Shown: positions 1-7,720 of the stretch, piece by piece
Layout of the letters: every line of letters begins with the position of its first letter
How positions within the stretch are numbered: position 1 is the first letter of the stretch
Assembly (NCBI GenBank): GCA_009693225.1
Contig: SHXP01000103.1
Coordinates: 1 to 7,822 of the forward strand
Reading direction: 5' to 3'
Length of the DNA stretch: 7,822 nucleotides
From: Limnohabitans sp.
GTDB taxonomy: Bacteria; Pseudomonadota; Gammaproteobacteria; Burkholderiales; Burkholderiaceae_C
The notes under the pieces: generated by a model
Database searches by the model: none
The model's input: the letters and a program-made list of their open reading frames with translations, nothing else
What the model was told of the DNA's origin: nothing
Made by a program: the position numbers and the translations under genes

Positions 1-348
1 CGCAACCCGCGCGACGCCAAGGTCATGCTGGCCAAGGAAATCACCGCGCGTTTTCACTCTGCAGTACTGGCCGACAGCGCCGAGCAGGATTTTGTCAACC
101 GGAGCAAAGGCGGTATTCCCGACGATATTCCTGATGTGAACTTGAGCGGCGCGCCCCTGGGTATCAATGCCGTGTTGAAAAATGCAGGACTTGCGCCATC
201 CACGAGCAAAGCCGGTCGTCTGGTTGAAGGCGGTGGCGTTCGCATAGACAGCAGCGTGGTCAGTGACAAAGGCTTGAAGCTTGAGGCAGGCTCGTATGTG
301 GTGCAAGTGGGCAAACGCAAATTCGCTCGGGTGCATCTGAGTGTCTGA
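1..348 (+). CDS. tyrS: Tyrosyl-tRNA synthetase, C-terminal part (5' end outside window)
   Basis: The gene enters the window in frame from base 1 and ends at a TGA, giving the last 115 codons of the enzyme that charges tRNA-Tyr with tyrosine in the cytoplasm. The visible start, NPRDAKVMLAKEITARFHS, is the conserved stretch that joins the catalytic region to the tail in the longer bacterial TyrS type. The last 60 or so residues form an S4 RNA-binding domain, recognisable from GINAVLKNAGLAPSTSKAGR followed by LVEGGGVRID. This domain contacts the tRNA. The Rossmann catalytic domain and its HIGH and KMSKS motifs lie upstream and cannot be judged here. An internal ATG at 25 is not a true start, because family similarity continues up to base 1. 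A CDF transporter gene follows 31 nt downstream on the same strand. Family assignment is firm from the S4 domain and linker. Confidence 0.93.
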   Translation, partial: RNPRDAKVMLAKEITARFHSAVLADSAEQDFVNRSKGGIPDDIPDVNLSGAPLGINAVLKNAGLAPSTSKAGRLVEGGGVRIDSSVVSDKGLKLEAGSYVVQVGKRKFARVHLSV

Positions 349-379
349 TGCATAAAAACATACAACCGGTATCCGACTG

Positions 380-1315
380 ATGAATGTATTGAATCGCTGG
401 CTACTGAAACTCTCGCCCACCACATTGTTGTGGACCTCGGTGGTGGTGGCCGTTGTCACCATCGTCATGAAAACCCTGGCCTGGTACATCACCGGTTCTG
501 TTGGCCTGTTATCTGATGCGATGGAATCTTTTGTCAACCTGGCCAGCGCCATTTTTGCCTTGATCATGGTGACAGTGGCGCAGCAACCGGCGGACGAGGA
601 ACACCCTTACGGCCACCACAAGGCCGAGTATTTTTCCTCCGGCTTTGAAGGCGTGCTGATCATGTGTGCGGCCGCCGCCATCGTCTGGGCTTCTTTGCAT
701 CGCCTGTTCGACCCGCAGCCTGTAGTGGAACTCAGCTGGGGTTTGACTTTGTCGGTGGCGAGCTCGGCATTGAACGGACTGCTGGCCTGGGTCATGTTTA
801 AAGTTGCGAAAGAACAGCGTTCGATTGCCCTCGAAGCCGATGCAAAACATCTGGTCACTGACGTGTGGACCTCGGCGGGCGTGGTTTCAGGCTTGCTGCT
901 GGTGTTGTTCACCGGCTGGATGTGGCTGGACGCGGTGGTCGCCATGGGTGTGGCTTTGAACATCCTGAAAGAAGGCTTGGAGTTGATCTGGCGTTCGTCA
1001 CAGGGGTTGATGGACGAAGCGGTAGAGCCTCAGATACTGGCCGATATACACGAGGTATTACATGGCTTTGAGCACATGCGCGGTGAAGTGCAAATCATCC
1101 GCTTTGACCATATCACCACGCGCCAGGCCGGTCAGCGCCGTTTTGTCGATATGCATATGCACATGCCTGCCAGCTGGTCGCTCGGGCGTGCGGCGGCCTT
1201 GCGCGCCAGCGTCGAGCAGGCTTTGATGAGCGCGGTGCTGGGACTGCGCGCCAGCATTCAGTTGCTGCCTAATGATGTGGAAGCGCATTTTGATGATGTG
1301 CGGGATTTGAAATAA
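380..1315 (+). CDS. Cation diffusion facilitator (CDF) family divalent metal transporter
   Basis: A 311-residue inner-membrane protein of the CDF family, which exports divalent metals (Zn, Fe, Mn, Co or Cd, depending on the member) in exchange for protons. Hydrophobic segments lie near residues 15-37, 41-66, 88-106, 118-140 and 160-198. TM5 carries the family motif H157-x3-D161. In TM2 the FieF Asp-x3-Asp pair aligns with E49-x3-N53, and D46 lies nearby. The loop QQPADEEHPYGHHKAE (68-83) matches the FieF loop that holds the second metal site. The cytoplasmic tail from about 205 keeps the TRQAGQRRFVD stretch and has a Met/His cluster at 258-262, but lacks the final His/Asp pair of FieF. The metal specificity cannot be set from sequence. 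The ATG at 380 has no clear Shine-Dalgarno. It sits 31 nt after tyrS and may be read from the same transcript. Confidence 0.93.
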   Translation: MNVLNRWLLKLSPTTLLWTSVVVAVVTIVMKTLAWYITGSVGLLSDAMESFVNLASAIFALIMVTVAQQPADEEHPYGHHKAEYFSSGFEGVLIMCAAAAIVWASLHRLFDPQPVVELSWGLTLSVASSALNGLLAWVMFKVAKEQRSIALEADAKHLVTDVWTSAGVVSGLLLVLFTGWMWLDAVVAMGVALNILKEGLELIWRSSQGLMDEAVEPQILADIHEVLHGFEHMRGEVQIIRFDHITTRQAGQRRFVDMHMHMPASWSLGRAAALRASVEQALMSAVLGLRASIQLLPNDVEAHFDDVRDLK

Positions 1316-1346
1316 ATCAAAGCTTTGTTTGATTTGAGAAATCAAA
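1314..1346 (+). repeat. Three-arm repeat able to form two mutually exclusive hairpins
   Basis: AAATCAAA at 1314-1321, its exact reverse complement TTTGATTT at 1328-1335, and AAATCAAA again at 1339-1346. The middle arm can pair with either neighbour: an 8-bp stem with a 6-nt loop (GCTTTG), or an 8-bp stem with a 3-nt loop (GAG). The first arm overlaps the CDF stop codon. The stems are AT-rich and no U-run follows, so this is not a standard intrinsic terminator. It may be an mRNA 3'-end structure, an attenuator-like switch or a protein site upstream of dbpA. Confidence 0.6.
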
Positions 1347-1359
1347 ACTGAGCCAGGCC

Positions 1360-1365
1360 GATAAT
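1360..1365 (+). promoter_or_regulatory. Possible -10 element (GATAAT) for dbpA
   Basis: GATAAT matches the sigma-70 -10 consensus at five of six positions and ends 6 nt before the dbpA ATG. The only recognisable -35 is TTGAGA at 1334-1339, at a spacing of 20 bp, which is longer than usual. If used, transcription would start at or next to the start codon, giving a leaderless mRNA. That would fit the lack of a Shine-Dalgarno here. Weak evidence, from sequence resemblance only. Confidence 0.25.
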
Positions 1366-1371
1366 CCCTGC

Positions 1372-2759
<1,388 letters not shown>

Positions 2760-2769
<10 letters not shown>

Positions 2770-3215
2770 GGATTAGCAATTCCCAGACCTGCCAGTATCT
2801 GCACTTCACGGGCTTCCATGGCTTTGGCGTCTTTGAGCGATGTTTCATGGTCCCAGCCCTGGGCGTGCAATGCGCCGTGCACCAGCAGATGCGCGTAATG
2901 CGCTTTCAGTGATTTCCCTTGTACTTTGGCTTCCTTGGCCACCACCGGCGCACACAGCACCAGATCGGCCGTCACCAGCGGTGATTGCTGGTAGTCAAAG
3001 GTCAGCACATTGGTGGCGTAGTCTTTGAGCCGGTAACCGGCATTGAGGACGCGGCCTTCTTGCTCGTTAACAATGCGGACAGTCAATTCAGCATCCAGTG
3101 CCAAAGCATGGCGCAGGCAGCGCGCCACCCAATGGCGCGGCATGGCAGCCCGGTGTCTGGCGGCATAGCTTATGTCGCCGAACTGCAATGAAAGCCACAG
3201 TTGCTTCAATGCCAT
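2760..3215 (-). CDS. ybeY: Endoribonuclease YbeY, rRNA maturation factor
   Basis: A 151-residue member of the UPF0054/YbeY family. These are zinc-dependent endoribonucleases needed for 16S rRNA 3'-end maturation and for quality control of 70S ribosomes. The metal site is intact: H113-x3-H117-x5-H123 within LLVHGALHAQGWDHE. The other conserved block, YRLKDYATNVLTF (61-73), matches the family signature that precedes the central sheet. Length is normal (E. coli 155). The ATG lies 3 nt after the stop of the PhoH-like gene (TGA-GCC-ATG) with no good Shine-Dalgarno of its own, so translation is probably coupled to that gene. In many proteobacteria ybeX/corC and lnt follow ybeY. Here the operon stops, and the next gene is dbpA on the opposite strand, with overlapping 3' ends. 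Confidence 0.96.
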
Positions 3216-3218
3216 GGC

Positions 3219-4148
3219 TCAGCCGGTTTTGCGTTGTTTGTCATAAGCATCGACGATGCGCGCCACCAACGGATGCCGTACCACGTCCTTGCTGGTGAAA
3301 TGTGTGATGGCGATGCCGTCGACCCGCCGCAGCACGTGTTCGGCATCAACCAGTCCGCTGGGGCTGCCCTTGGGCAAATCGATCTGGCTGACGTCTCCGG
3401 TGATCACCGCCTTGGCGCCGAAGCCTATGCGGGTGAGAAACATCTTCATCTGTTCGGGCGTGGTGTTTTGCGCTTCGTCTAGAATGATGAAGGCATTGTT
3501 CAGGGTGCGGCCGCGCATAAAGGCCAGCGGCGCAATCTCCAGTGCGCTGCGCTCAAAGGCTTTTTGTACTTTGTCAAAACCCATGAGTTCGTAAAGCGCG
3601 TCGTACAGCGGGCGCAAATACGGGTCTACCTTTTGACCCAGATCGCCCGGCAGAAAACCCAGTTTTTCACCGGCTTCCACCGCAGGCCGGGTCAGGATGA
3701 TGCGTTGCACAGCGCTGCGCTCCAAGGCATCGACCGCACTGGCGACCGCCAGATAGGTTTTGCCGGTGCCGGCCGGACCTATGCCGAAGGTGATGTCGTG
3801 GCTGGCGATGTTCTCCAGGTACAATGTCTGGGTAGGTGTGCGCGCCCGCACATCATTGCGGCGGGTGGACAGCGAAAGGCCGTCATCCCCCGTGTGCGCG
3901 TCCCCGGCCAGCATCAGTTGCACCTGTTCTTTGGGAATGGGTTTGGCGGCGCCCTCAAACATGGCTTGCAGCACCTCAAGTGCGCGGGTGGCGTTGGCCT
4001 TGCTGCCGTCGATCTTGAATTTCTCGTGGCTGTGGAAAATTTTCACCTGCAAGCCGGTTTCAATGGTGCGCAAATGCTCGTCAAGCACCCCGCATAAATT
4101 GCCCAGGCGGGTATTGCTGCTCGGGCTGAACTGGTGGCGCAGTATCAA
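3219..4148 (-). CDS. ybeZ: PhoH-like ATPase (YbeZ), partner of YbeY
   Basis: A 309-residue cytoplasmic P-loop ATPase of the PhoH family. The paralogue coupled to ybeY is YbeZ, thought to be an RNA-linked NTPase that works with YbeY. Walker A is GPAGTGKT (124-131), followed by the family block TRPAVEAGEKLGFLPGDL (153-170). Walker B is FIILDEAQN (220-228), and the ITGDVSQIDLP motif follows near 250. The N-terminal region (about 7-60) has the KH-like segment typical of YbeZ. The start is not an ATG. Conservation begins at FSPSSNTRLGNLCG (7-20), the first in-frame ATG is only at codon 63, and just upstream I see no ATG or GTG in frame. The TTG at 4148 is therefore the best start, overlapping the tautomerase stop as TTGA. 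At 309 it is shorter than E. coli YbeZ (about 346), mostly through a shorter N-terminus. Confidence 0.93.
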   Translation of the reverse strand: MILRHQFSPSSNTRLGNLCGVLDEHLRTIETGLQVKIFHSHEKFKIDGSKANATRALEVLQAMFEGAAKPIPKEQVQLMLAGDAHTGDDGLSLSTRRNDVRARTPTQTLYLENIASHDITFGIGPAGTGKTYLAVASAVDALERSAVQRIILTRPAVEAGEKLGFLPGDLGQKVDPYLRPLYDALYELMGFDKVQKAFERSALEIAPLAFMRGRTLNNAFIILDEAQNTTPEQMKMFLTRIGFGAKAVITGDVSQIDLPKGSPSGLVDAEHVLRRVDGIAITHFTSKDVVRHPLVARIVDAYDKQRKTG

Positions 4149-4534
4149 GCGGCGGGCCCGTATTGCATTTCGCCGTTGCCGAAAGACCAGTTTTCCTTGG
4201 CGACCTCGATCAGACTGATAAAGATGTCCTGCGGGCGCATTCCGAGCCCGGCCGAAAGGTCGTCGGTAATGCGGTGGTAAAACTTTTTTTTCAACTCAAA
4301 GCTGCGACCGGCATTCAGCGTGACCTGAATGAAAACGATGCCTGTGCTGTATTCAATGCCGAGATAGCTTGGGGCTATGTTCAATTCGCTGCCATCGTGG
4401 GTGCTGATGATCTGGAATTTGTCATCCGCCGGGACATTGATTTCTTCGATCATGGCGCGGTAGACAATGTCACCGACAGCTTTGCCGAAGCCTAGGGGGT
4501 GCTGTTTCCCGTGGTCGATTCTGACTAATGGCAT
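4145..4534 (-). CDS. Tautomerase family protein (Pro-1, tautomerase_2 type)
   Basis: A 129-residue protein of the 4-oxalocrotonate tautomerase/MIF superfamily, of the roughly 130-residue kind made of two fused beta-alpha-beta units. The sequence begins MPLVRIDHGK, so removal of Met exposes the N-terminal Pro that serves as catalytic base. The C-terminal signature EVAKENWSFGNGEMQYG is typical of this subfamily, as are DDKFQIISTHD and PSYLGIEYS. The physiological substrate of these proteins is generally unknown. Longer in-frame starts up to 4684 are rejected because they would bury Pro-1. GGGAA at 4539-4543 lies just upstream as a ribosome binding site. It is the first gene of the minus-strand operon, and its stop overlaps the TTG start of the PhoH-like gene. 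Confidence 0.9.
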   Translation of the reverse strand: MPLVRIDHGKQHPLGFGKAVGDIVYRAMIEEINVPADDKFQIISTHDGSELNIAPSYLGIEYSTGIVFIQVTLNAGRSFELKKKFYHRITDDLSAGLGMRPQDIFISLIEVAKENWSFGNGEMQYGPAA

Positions 4535-4655
4535 GGAATTCCCGTTTGATGATGGCTTGATGTCAAAGCATACCCCATGGCATCGGGCACGCGCGGCGGG
4601 TCTGGCGCATTCGCGCTGATAATTGACTTTGCGCAGACCAAACAAAGCATTTCCC
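4535..4655. promoter_or_regulatory. Divergent intergenic region, tautomerase operon / ruvAB
   Basis: These 121 bp separate two divergent transcripts, so promoters for both should lie here. On the + strand GATAAT at 4618-4623 is a possible ruvA -10, with no good -35 at normal spacing. On the minus strand a perfect TTGACA lies at 4566-4561, but its -10 position would fall on the tautomerase ribosome binding site. I see no LexA-box-like CTGT-N8-ACAG sequence, so there is no sign of SOS control of ruvAB. The promoter assignment is inferred from gene layout. Confidence 0.35.
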
Positions 4656-5231
4656 ATGATAGGCAAACTCAGCGGCACGCTCATTGAAAAAAATCCGCCC
4701 CAGGTAGTGCTGGACTGTCACGGCGTGGGCTATGAGGTCGATGTGCCCATGAGTACTTTTTACAACCTGCCTGCGGTCGGCGACAAGCTGAGTCTGTTGA
4801 CGCATTTTGTGGTGCGCGAGGATGCGCAGATTCTGTACGGCTTTGCCACTGCCGAAGAACGCACGGCGTTTCGTCAGTTGATCAAGATTTCCGGTGTCGG
4901 CCCGCGCATGGCGCTGGGCGTGCTCAGCGGCTTGAGCGTGGCTGAACTGGCGCAGGCCATCAGTTTGCAGGAAGTGGGCCGTCTGGTGAAGATACCCGGT
5001 GTCGGCAAAAAGACCGCAGAGCGATTGCTGCTCGAACTCAAGGGCAAGATGGGCAGCGACCTCGGTGTGAACGCGCCACCGCCGGCGCACTCGGCGCAAA
5101 ACGATATTCTGCAAGCGCTCATGAGCCTGGGTTACAGCGACAAGGAAGCCTCGGCGGCTTTGAAGCAATTGCCTGCAGACATCGGTGTCAGCGACGGCAT
5201 CAAGCAGGCCTTGAAGGCCTTGGCCAGGTAA
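4656..5231 (+). CDS. ruvA: Holliday junction branch migration protein RuvA
   Basis: A 191-residue RuvA, the tetrameric protein that binds four-way DNA junctions and loads the RuvB motor during recombinational repair. Domain I (1-64) starts with MIGKLSGTL and contains VDCHGVGYEV-like sequence at 19-28. The acidic pin residues E55 and D56 sit in VREDAQILYGF. Domain II has both helix-hairpin-helix motifs, LIKISGVGPRMAL (75-87) and LVKIPGVGKKTAERLL (110-125), which contact the DNA backbone. A short proline-containing linker follows, then domain III (about 146-191), which binds RuvB. Length is slightly below E. coli (203), mainly in the linker. The ATG at 4656 is chosen over the upstream in-frame TTG because family homology starts exactly at MIGKL. 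No strong ribosome binding site is seen. ruvB follows 3 nt after its stop. Confidence 0.97.
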   Translation: MIGKLSGTLIEKNPPQVVLDCHGVGYEVDVPMSTFYNLPAVGDKLSLLTHFVVREDAQILYGFATAEERTAFRQLIKISGVGPRMALGVLSGLSVAELAQAISLQEVGRLVKIPGVGKKTAERLLLELKGKMGSDLGVNAPPPAHSAQNDILQALMSLGYSDKEASAALKQLPADIGVSDGIKQALKALAR

Positions 5232-5234
5232 ACC

Positions 5235-6317
5235 ATGAGCATACAAACAGACAGCTTCGGCGGCGATTTCACGCCTGATAACCGGGTCGTGTCGGCAGCA
5301 CCTGTGAGCCCGAGAGAAGAGGCGATCGAGCGCGCGCTGCGCCCCAAGTTGCTGCAAGAGTATGTGGGCCAGATCAAGGTGCGCGAGCAACTGGAGATTT
5401 TCATAAGCGCTGCGCGGCAGCGCGACGACGCGCTGGACCATGTGCTGTTGTTCGGTCCCCCGGGCCTGGGCAAGACCACGCTGAGTCACATCATCGCGCA
5501 TGAGCTGGGTGTGAATCTGCGCCAGACCAGCGGGCCGGTGCTGGAAAAACCCAAAGACTTGGCGGCACTGTTGACCAATCTGGAAAAAAACGATGTGCTG
5601 TTCATCGATGAAATCCATCGCCTGTCGCCGGTGGTTGAAGAGATTTTGTATCCCGCCTTGGAGGACTACCAGATCGACATCATGATCGGCGAAGGTCCGG
5701 CGGCACGCAGCATCAAACTCGATTTGCAGCCGTTCACCCTGGTCGGCGCGACCACGCGTGCCGGCATGCTGACCAACCCCTTGCGCGACCGTTTCGGCAT
5801 CGTGGCTCGCTTGGAGTTTTATTCACCTGAGGAATTATTGCGCATCGTCATGCGCAGCGGCGGACTGCTCAAGGCGCAATTGCATGAAGACGGCGCGTTT
5901 GAAATCGCGCGCCGCTCGCGCGGCACGCCGCGCATTGCCAACCGCTTGCTGCGCCGGGTGCGCGACTATGCCGAGGTCAAGGCGGACGGCCGTATCAGCA
6001 AATCGGTAGCAGAAGCGGCGCTGTCCATGCTCGATGTGGACCCGCTGGGTTTTGATTTGATGGACCGCAAACTTTTGGAAGCGGTGATTCATCGCTTTGA
6101 CGGCGGACCGGTGGGCCTGGACAATATCGCGGCCAGCATCGGCGAAGAGCGCGACACCATCGAAGACGTGATAGAGCCGTTTTTGATTCAGCAGGGTTTT
6201 CTGCAGCGCACCCCACGCGGACGCATTGCCACGCTGGCGGCTTACCGGCATCTCGGTGTTGTCGCACCGGCAGCCACCCAACATGCTGCCGGTTTGTTCG
6301 GTACAGACGCGGCATAA
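5235..6317 (+). CDS. ruvB: Holliday junction branch migration ATPase RuvB
   Basis: A 360-residue AAA+ hexameric motor that drives branch migration with RuvA. Walker A is GPPGLGKT (74-81), Walker B with the DEIH box is LFIDEIHR (122-129), sensor 1 is GATTRAG, the arginine-finger region is NPLRDRFG, and sensor 2 is RGTPRIANRLLRR. The winged-helix domain ends in FLIQQGFLQRTPRGRIAT, the usual RuvB finish. After the winged helix there is a tail of about 25 residues (AYRHLGVV onward, ending GLFGTDAA) that is a little longer than in E. coli (336 aa). The ATG lies 3 nt after ruvA, with AGG at 5226-5228 inside the end of ruvA as a possible ribosome binding site. The pair should be co-translated. ruvC is not in this window. 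Confidence 0.98.
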   Translation: MSIQTDSFGGDFTPDNRVVSAAPVSPREEAIERALRPKLLQEYVGQIKVREQLEIFISAARQRDDALDHVLLFGPPGLGKTTLSHIIAHELGVNLRQTSGPVLEKPKDLAALLTNLEKNDVLFIDEIHRLSPVVEEILYPALEDYQIDIMIGEGPAARSIKLDLQPFTLVGATTRAGMLTNPLRDRFGIVARLEFYSPEELLRIVMRSGGLLKAQLHEDGAFEIARRSRGTPRIANRLLRRVRDYAEVKADGRISKSVAEAALSMLDVDPLGFDLMDRKLLEAVIHRFDGGPVGLDNIAASIGEERDTIEDVIEPFLIQQGFLQRTPRGRIATLAAYRHLGVVAPAATQHAAGLFGTDAA

Positions 6318-6334
6318 AAACGCCGGGTGCGCTC

Positions 6335-6976
6335 TCAGGTACTGCTTTCCTCGCGCGTGTCCCGGTCAAGATGCCGCTCATCAGCCCAGCTCACGAGTTG
6401 CAATCCTTGCGGTGTCCATAGCAGTCTGTTGATGGCGGTATTGCGCAAACTCCAGCTGCGGGCAAGCTGCAAATCCTGGCCGGTGGCGATGCGATAAAGA
6501 ATATCCAGCACACCGCCGTGGCTGACCAGCGCGATCTGTTGACCGCGGTGCTGTGCAGCAATGTCGTTGACCATGTGCAGAACACGTGCATGCAGCATGA
6601 CCAGGCTTTCGCCGCCCTTGCGGGGCGTCCAGTGCGGGTCCCGGTCACGCCACAAGCCGGCATCCTGCGGATGCGCTTGTTGTATTTCATCCCAGGTAAG
6701 ACCTTCAAAAGCACCGTAATGCCGCTCGCGCAAAGGCACAAGAGTGCTGACTTCAAGCGCATGGTGTGCGGCAATGTGTTGCGCCGTGACATAGGCGCGA
6801 CTCAGGTCGCTGGCATAGACGGCATTTATCTGTTCTTCAGCCAATGCCCCGGAAACTTGCTGTGCCTGCCAGATGCCTTGCGGGTTCAAGGGAATATCGA
6901 TCTGACCCTGGATACGGGAGGCTAGGTTCCAGTCGGTCTCGCCATGGCGTATCGCGAGTATGTGTGTGGTTTCCAT
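6335..6976 (-). CDS. Histidine phosphatase family protein (phosphoglycerate mutase-like)
   Basis: A 213-residue member of the histidine phosphatase superfamily, branch 1, which uses a phospho-histidine intermediate. The catalytic RHGE motif is R10-H11-G12-E13 in HILAIRHGETDWN. YASDLSRAYVTA (54-65) holds the conserved Arg60, E84 in LRERHYGAFEG is the likely proton donor, and the second catalytic His is H153 in LVSHGG. Such proteins are often labelled GpmB or phosphoglycerate mutase, but most are phosphatases (alpha-ribazole phosphatase or broad-specificity types). The substrate cannot be read from this sequence, and I see no cobalamin genes nearby to support CobC. Length is typical. It converges on ruvB with a 17-nt gap and diverges from the TetR gene. 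No clear ribosome binding site precedes the ATG. Confidence 0.92.
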   Translation of the reverse strand: METTHILAIRHGETDWNLASRIQGQIDIPLNPQGIWQAQQVSGALAEEQINAVYASDLSRAYVTAQHIAAHHALEVSTLVPLRERHYGAFEGLTWDEIQQAHPQDAGLWRDRDPHWTPRKGGESLVMLHARVLHMVNDIAAQHRGQQIALVSHGGVLDILYRIATGQDLQLARSWSLRNTAINRLLWTPQGLQLVSWADERHLDRDTREESST

Positions 6977-7006
6977 GGCAGGAGTGTATGCAATCCGGCC
7001 GGTACG

Positions 7007-7025
7007 CCTGTGTCAAAATCACAGG
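7007..7025. promoter_or_regulatory. Candidate operator palindrome CCTGTG-N7-CACAGG
   Basis: A perfect inverted repeat with 6-bp arms around TCAAAAT, in the 80-bp gap between the divergent phosphatase and TetR genes and centred about 40 bp before the TetR start. Length and symmetry fit a TetR-dimer operator. On the minus strand it overlaps a perfect -35 hexamer TTGACA (7016-7011), whose -10 partner is weak. Binding here could repress the phosphatase promoter, the regulator itself, or both. The structure is seen directly; the operator role is inferred. Confidence 0.45.
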
Positions 7026-7056
7026 AATAGCACGACCGTTCTTTTTAGAAGGAATT

Positions 7057-7719
7057 ATGGCTGACACCCTCACAGCGCAGAACATCAGCGAGAAACACTC
7101 GGCGCGTCAGCGTTTATTGCAAAAAGGACAACAAACCAAGGCGGCCATCATTGATGCCGCGCTGGGCATGGCCACGCAAATCGGGCTCGAGGGACTGAGC
7201 ATTGGCGCAGTGGCTGACGCCATGCACATGAGCAAGTCAGGTGTGTTTGCGCATTTCGGGTCGCGTGAGGAATTACAGATTTCGGTCATCCGTGAGTATC
7301 ACCAGCGGTTTGAGCAGGAAATCTTTTATCCCGCCATGGACATGCCGCGCGGCTTGCCCCGGGTCAGGGCGCTATTTCACAACTGGTTGCTGCGCACCAG
7401 CGCAGAAATAGATTCCGGCTGTTTGTATATCAGCGGTGCTGTGGAGTTTGACGACCGTCCCGGACCGGTGCGTGATGTCCTGGTCAGTTCGGTGAAAACC
7501 TGGTTGAGCGCTTTGCACCGTGCCGTGACGCAAGCGCGGGATGAACAGGATTTGTTGAAAGACATTGATACGACACAAATGTCGTTCGAAATACATGGAT
7601 TGAATCTGGCATTGCATTACGAAGTACGGTTCTTGAAGAATGCCAAAAGCTTGAGCCGCGCCAAACAGGGCTTTGAACATATTCTCGAGCGCTACGGCGC
7701 TTCTTCATTGAAAGATTGA
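7057..7719 (+). CDS. TetR/AcrR family transcriptional regulator
   Basis: A 220-residue one-component regulator. The N-terminal TetR domain spans about residues 27-73: TKAAIIDAALGMATQIGLEGLS, then the recognition helix-turn-helix IGAVADAMHMSKSGVFAHFGSREEL (49-73). The remainder (about 80-220) is the helical ligand-binding and dimer domain, which in this family is not conserved enough to name the ligand. The ATG at 7057 is chosen because AGAAGGA (7047-7053) precedes it and the TetR domain needs nothing further upstream. A longer open frame back to 6844 runs antisense through the phosphatase gene and is not credible. It faces a palindrome that could be its operator, and 30 nt downstream on the same strand lies a secreted-protein gene that is probably in the same transcript and may be its target. 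Confidence 0.93.
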   Translation: MADTLTAQNISEKHSARQRLLQKGQQTKAAIIDAALGMATQIGLEGLSIGAVADAMHMSKSGVFAHFGSREELQISVIREYHQRFEQEIFYPAMDMPRGLPRVRALFHNWLLRTSAEIDSGCLYISGAVEFDDRPGPVRDVLVSSVKTWLSALHRAVTQARDEQDLLKDIDTTQMSFEIHGLNLALHYEVRFLKNAKSLSRAKQGFEHILERYGASSLKD

Positions 7720-7720
7720 A

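Noticed and set aside
1328..1346. Intrinsic terminator after the CDF gene
   Set aside because: The stem is AT-rich with a 3-nt loop and no U-run follows, so it does not meet the usual criteria.
3564..4097. 177-codon + strand open frame over the PhoH-like gene
   Set aside because: Antisense to conserved Walker motifs, with no family resemblance and no ribosome binding site seen.
4561..4566. TTGACA as -35 of the tautomerase operon
   Set aside because: At normal spacing the -10 would be GGGAAT on top of the ribosome binding site, so transcription would begin inside the gene.
4535..4684. 50-codon N-terminal extension of the tautomerase
   Set aside because: It would bury the catalytic Pro-1 and overlap the ruvA start; MPLVRID is the family's normal beginning.
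4563..5618. 351-codon open frame on the minus strand across ruvA and the start of ruvB
   Set aside because: It lies antisense to two certain genes, is rich in Gln/His/Arg as expected of a shadow frame, and shows no recognisable domain.
6310..6325. Terminator between ruvB and the phosphatase (CGGC-N8-GCCG)
   Set aside because: Only four base pairs in the stem and no T-run after it on either strand.
6844..7056. 71-codon N-terminal extension of the TetR regulator
   Set aside because: It runs antisense through the start of the phosphatase gene; the ATG at 7057 has a strong AGAAGGA site and fits the usual TetR length.
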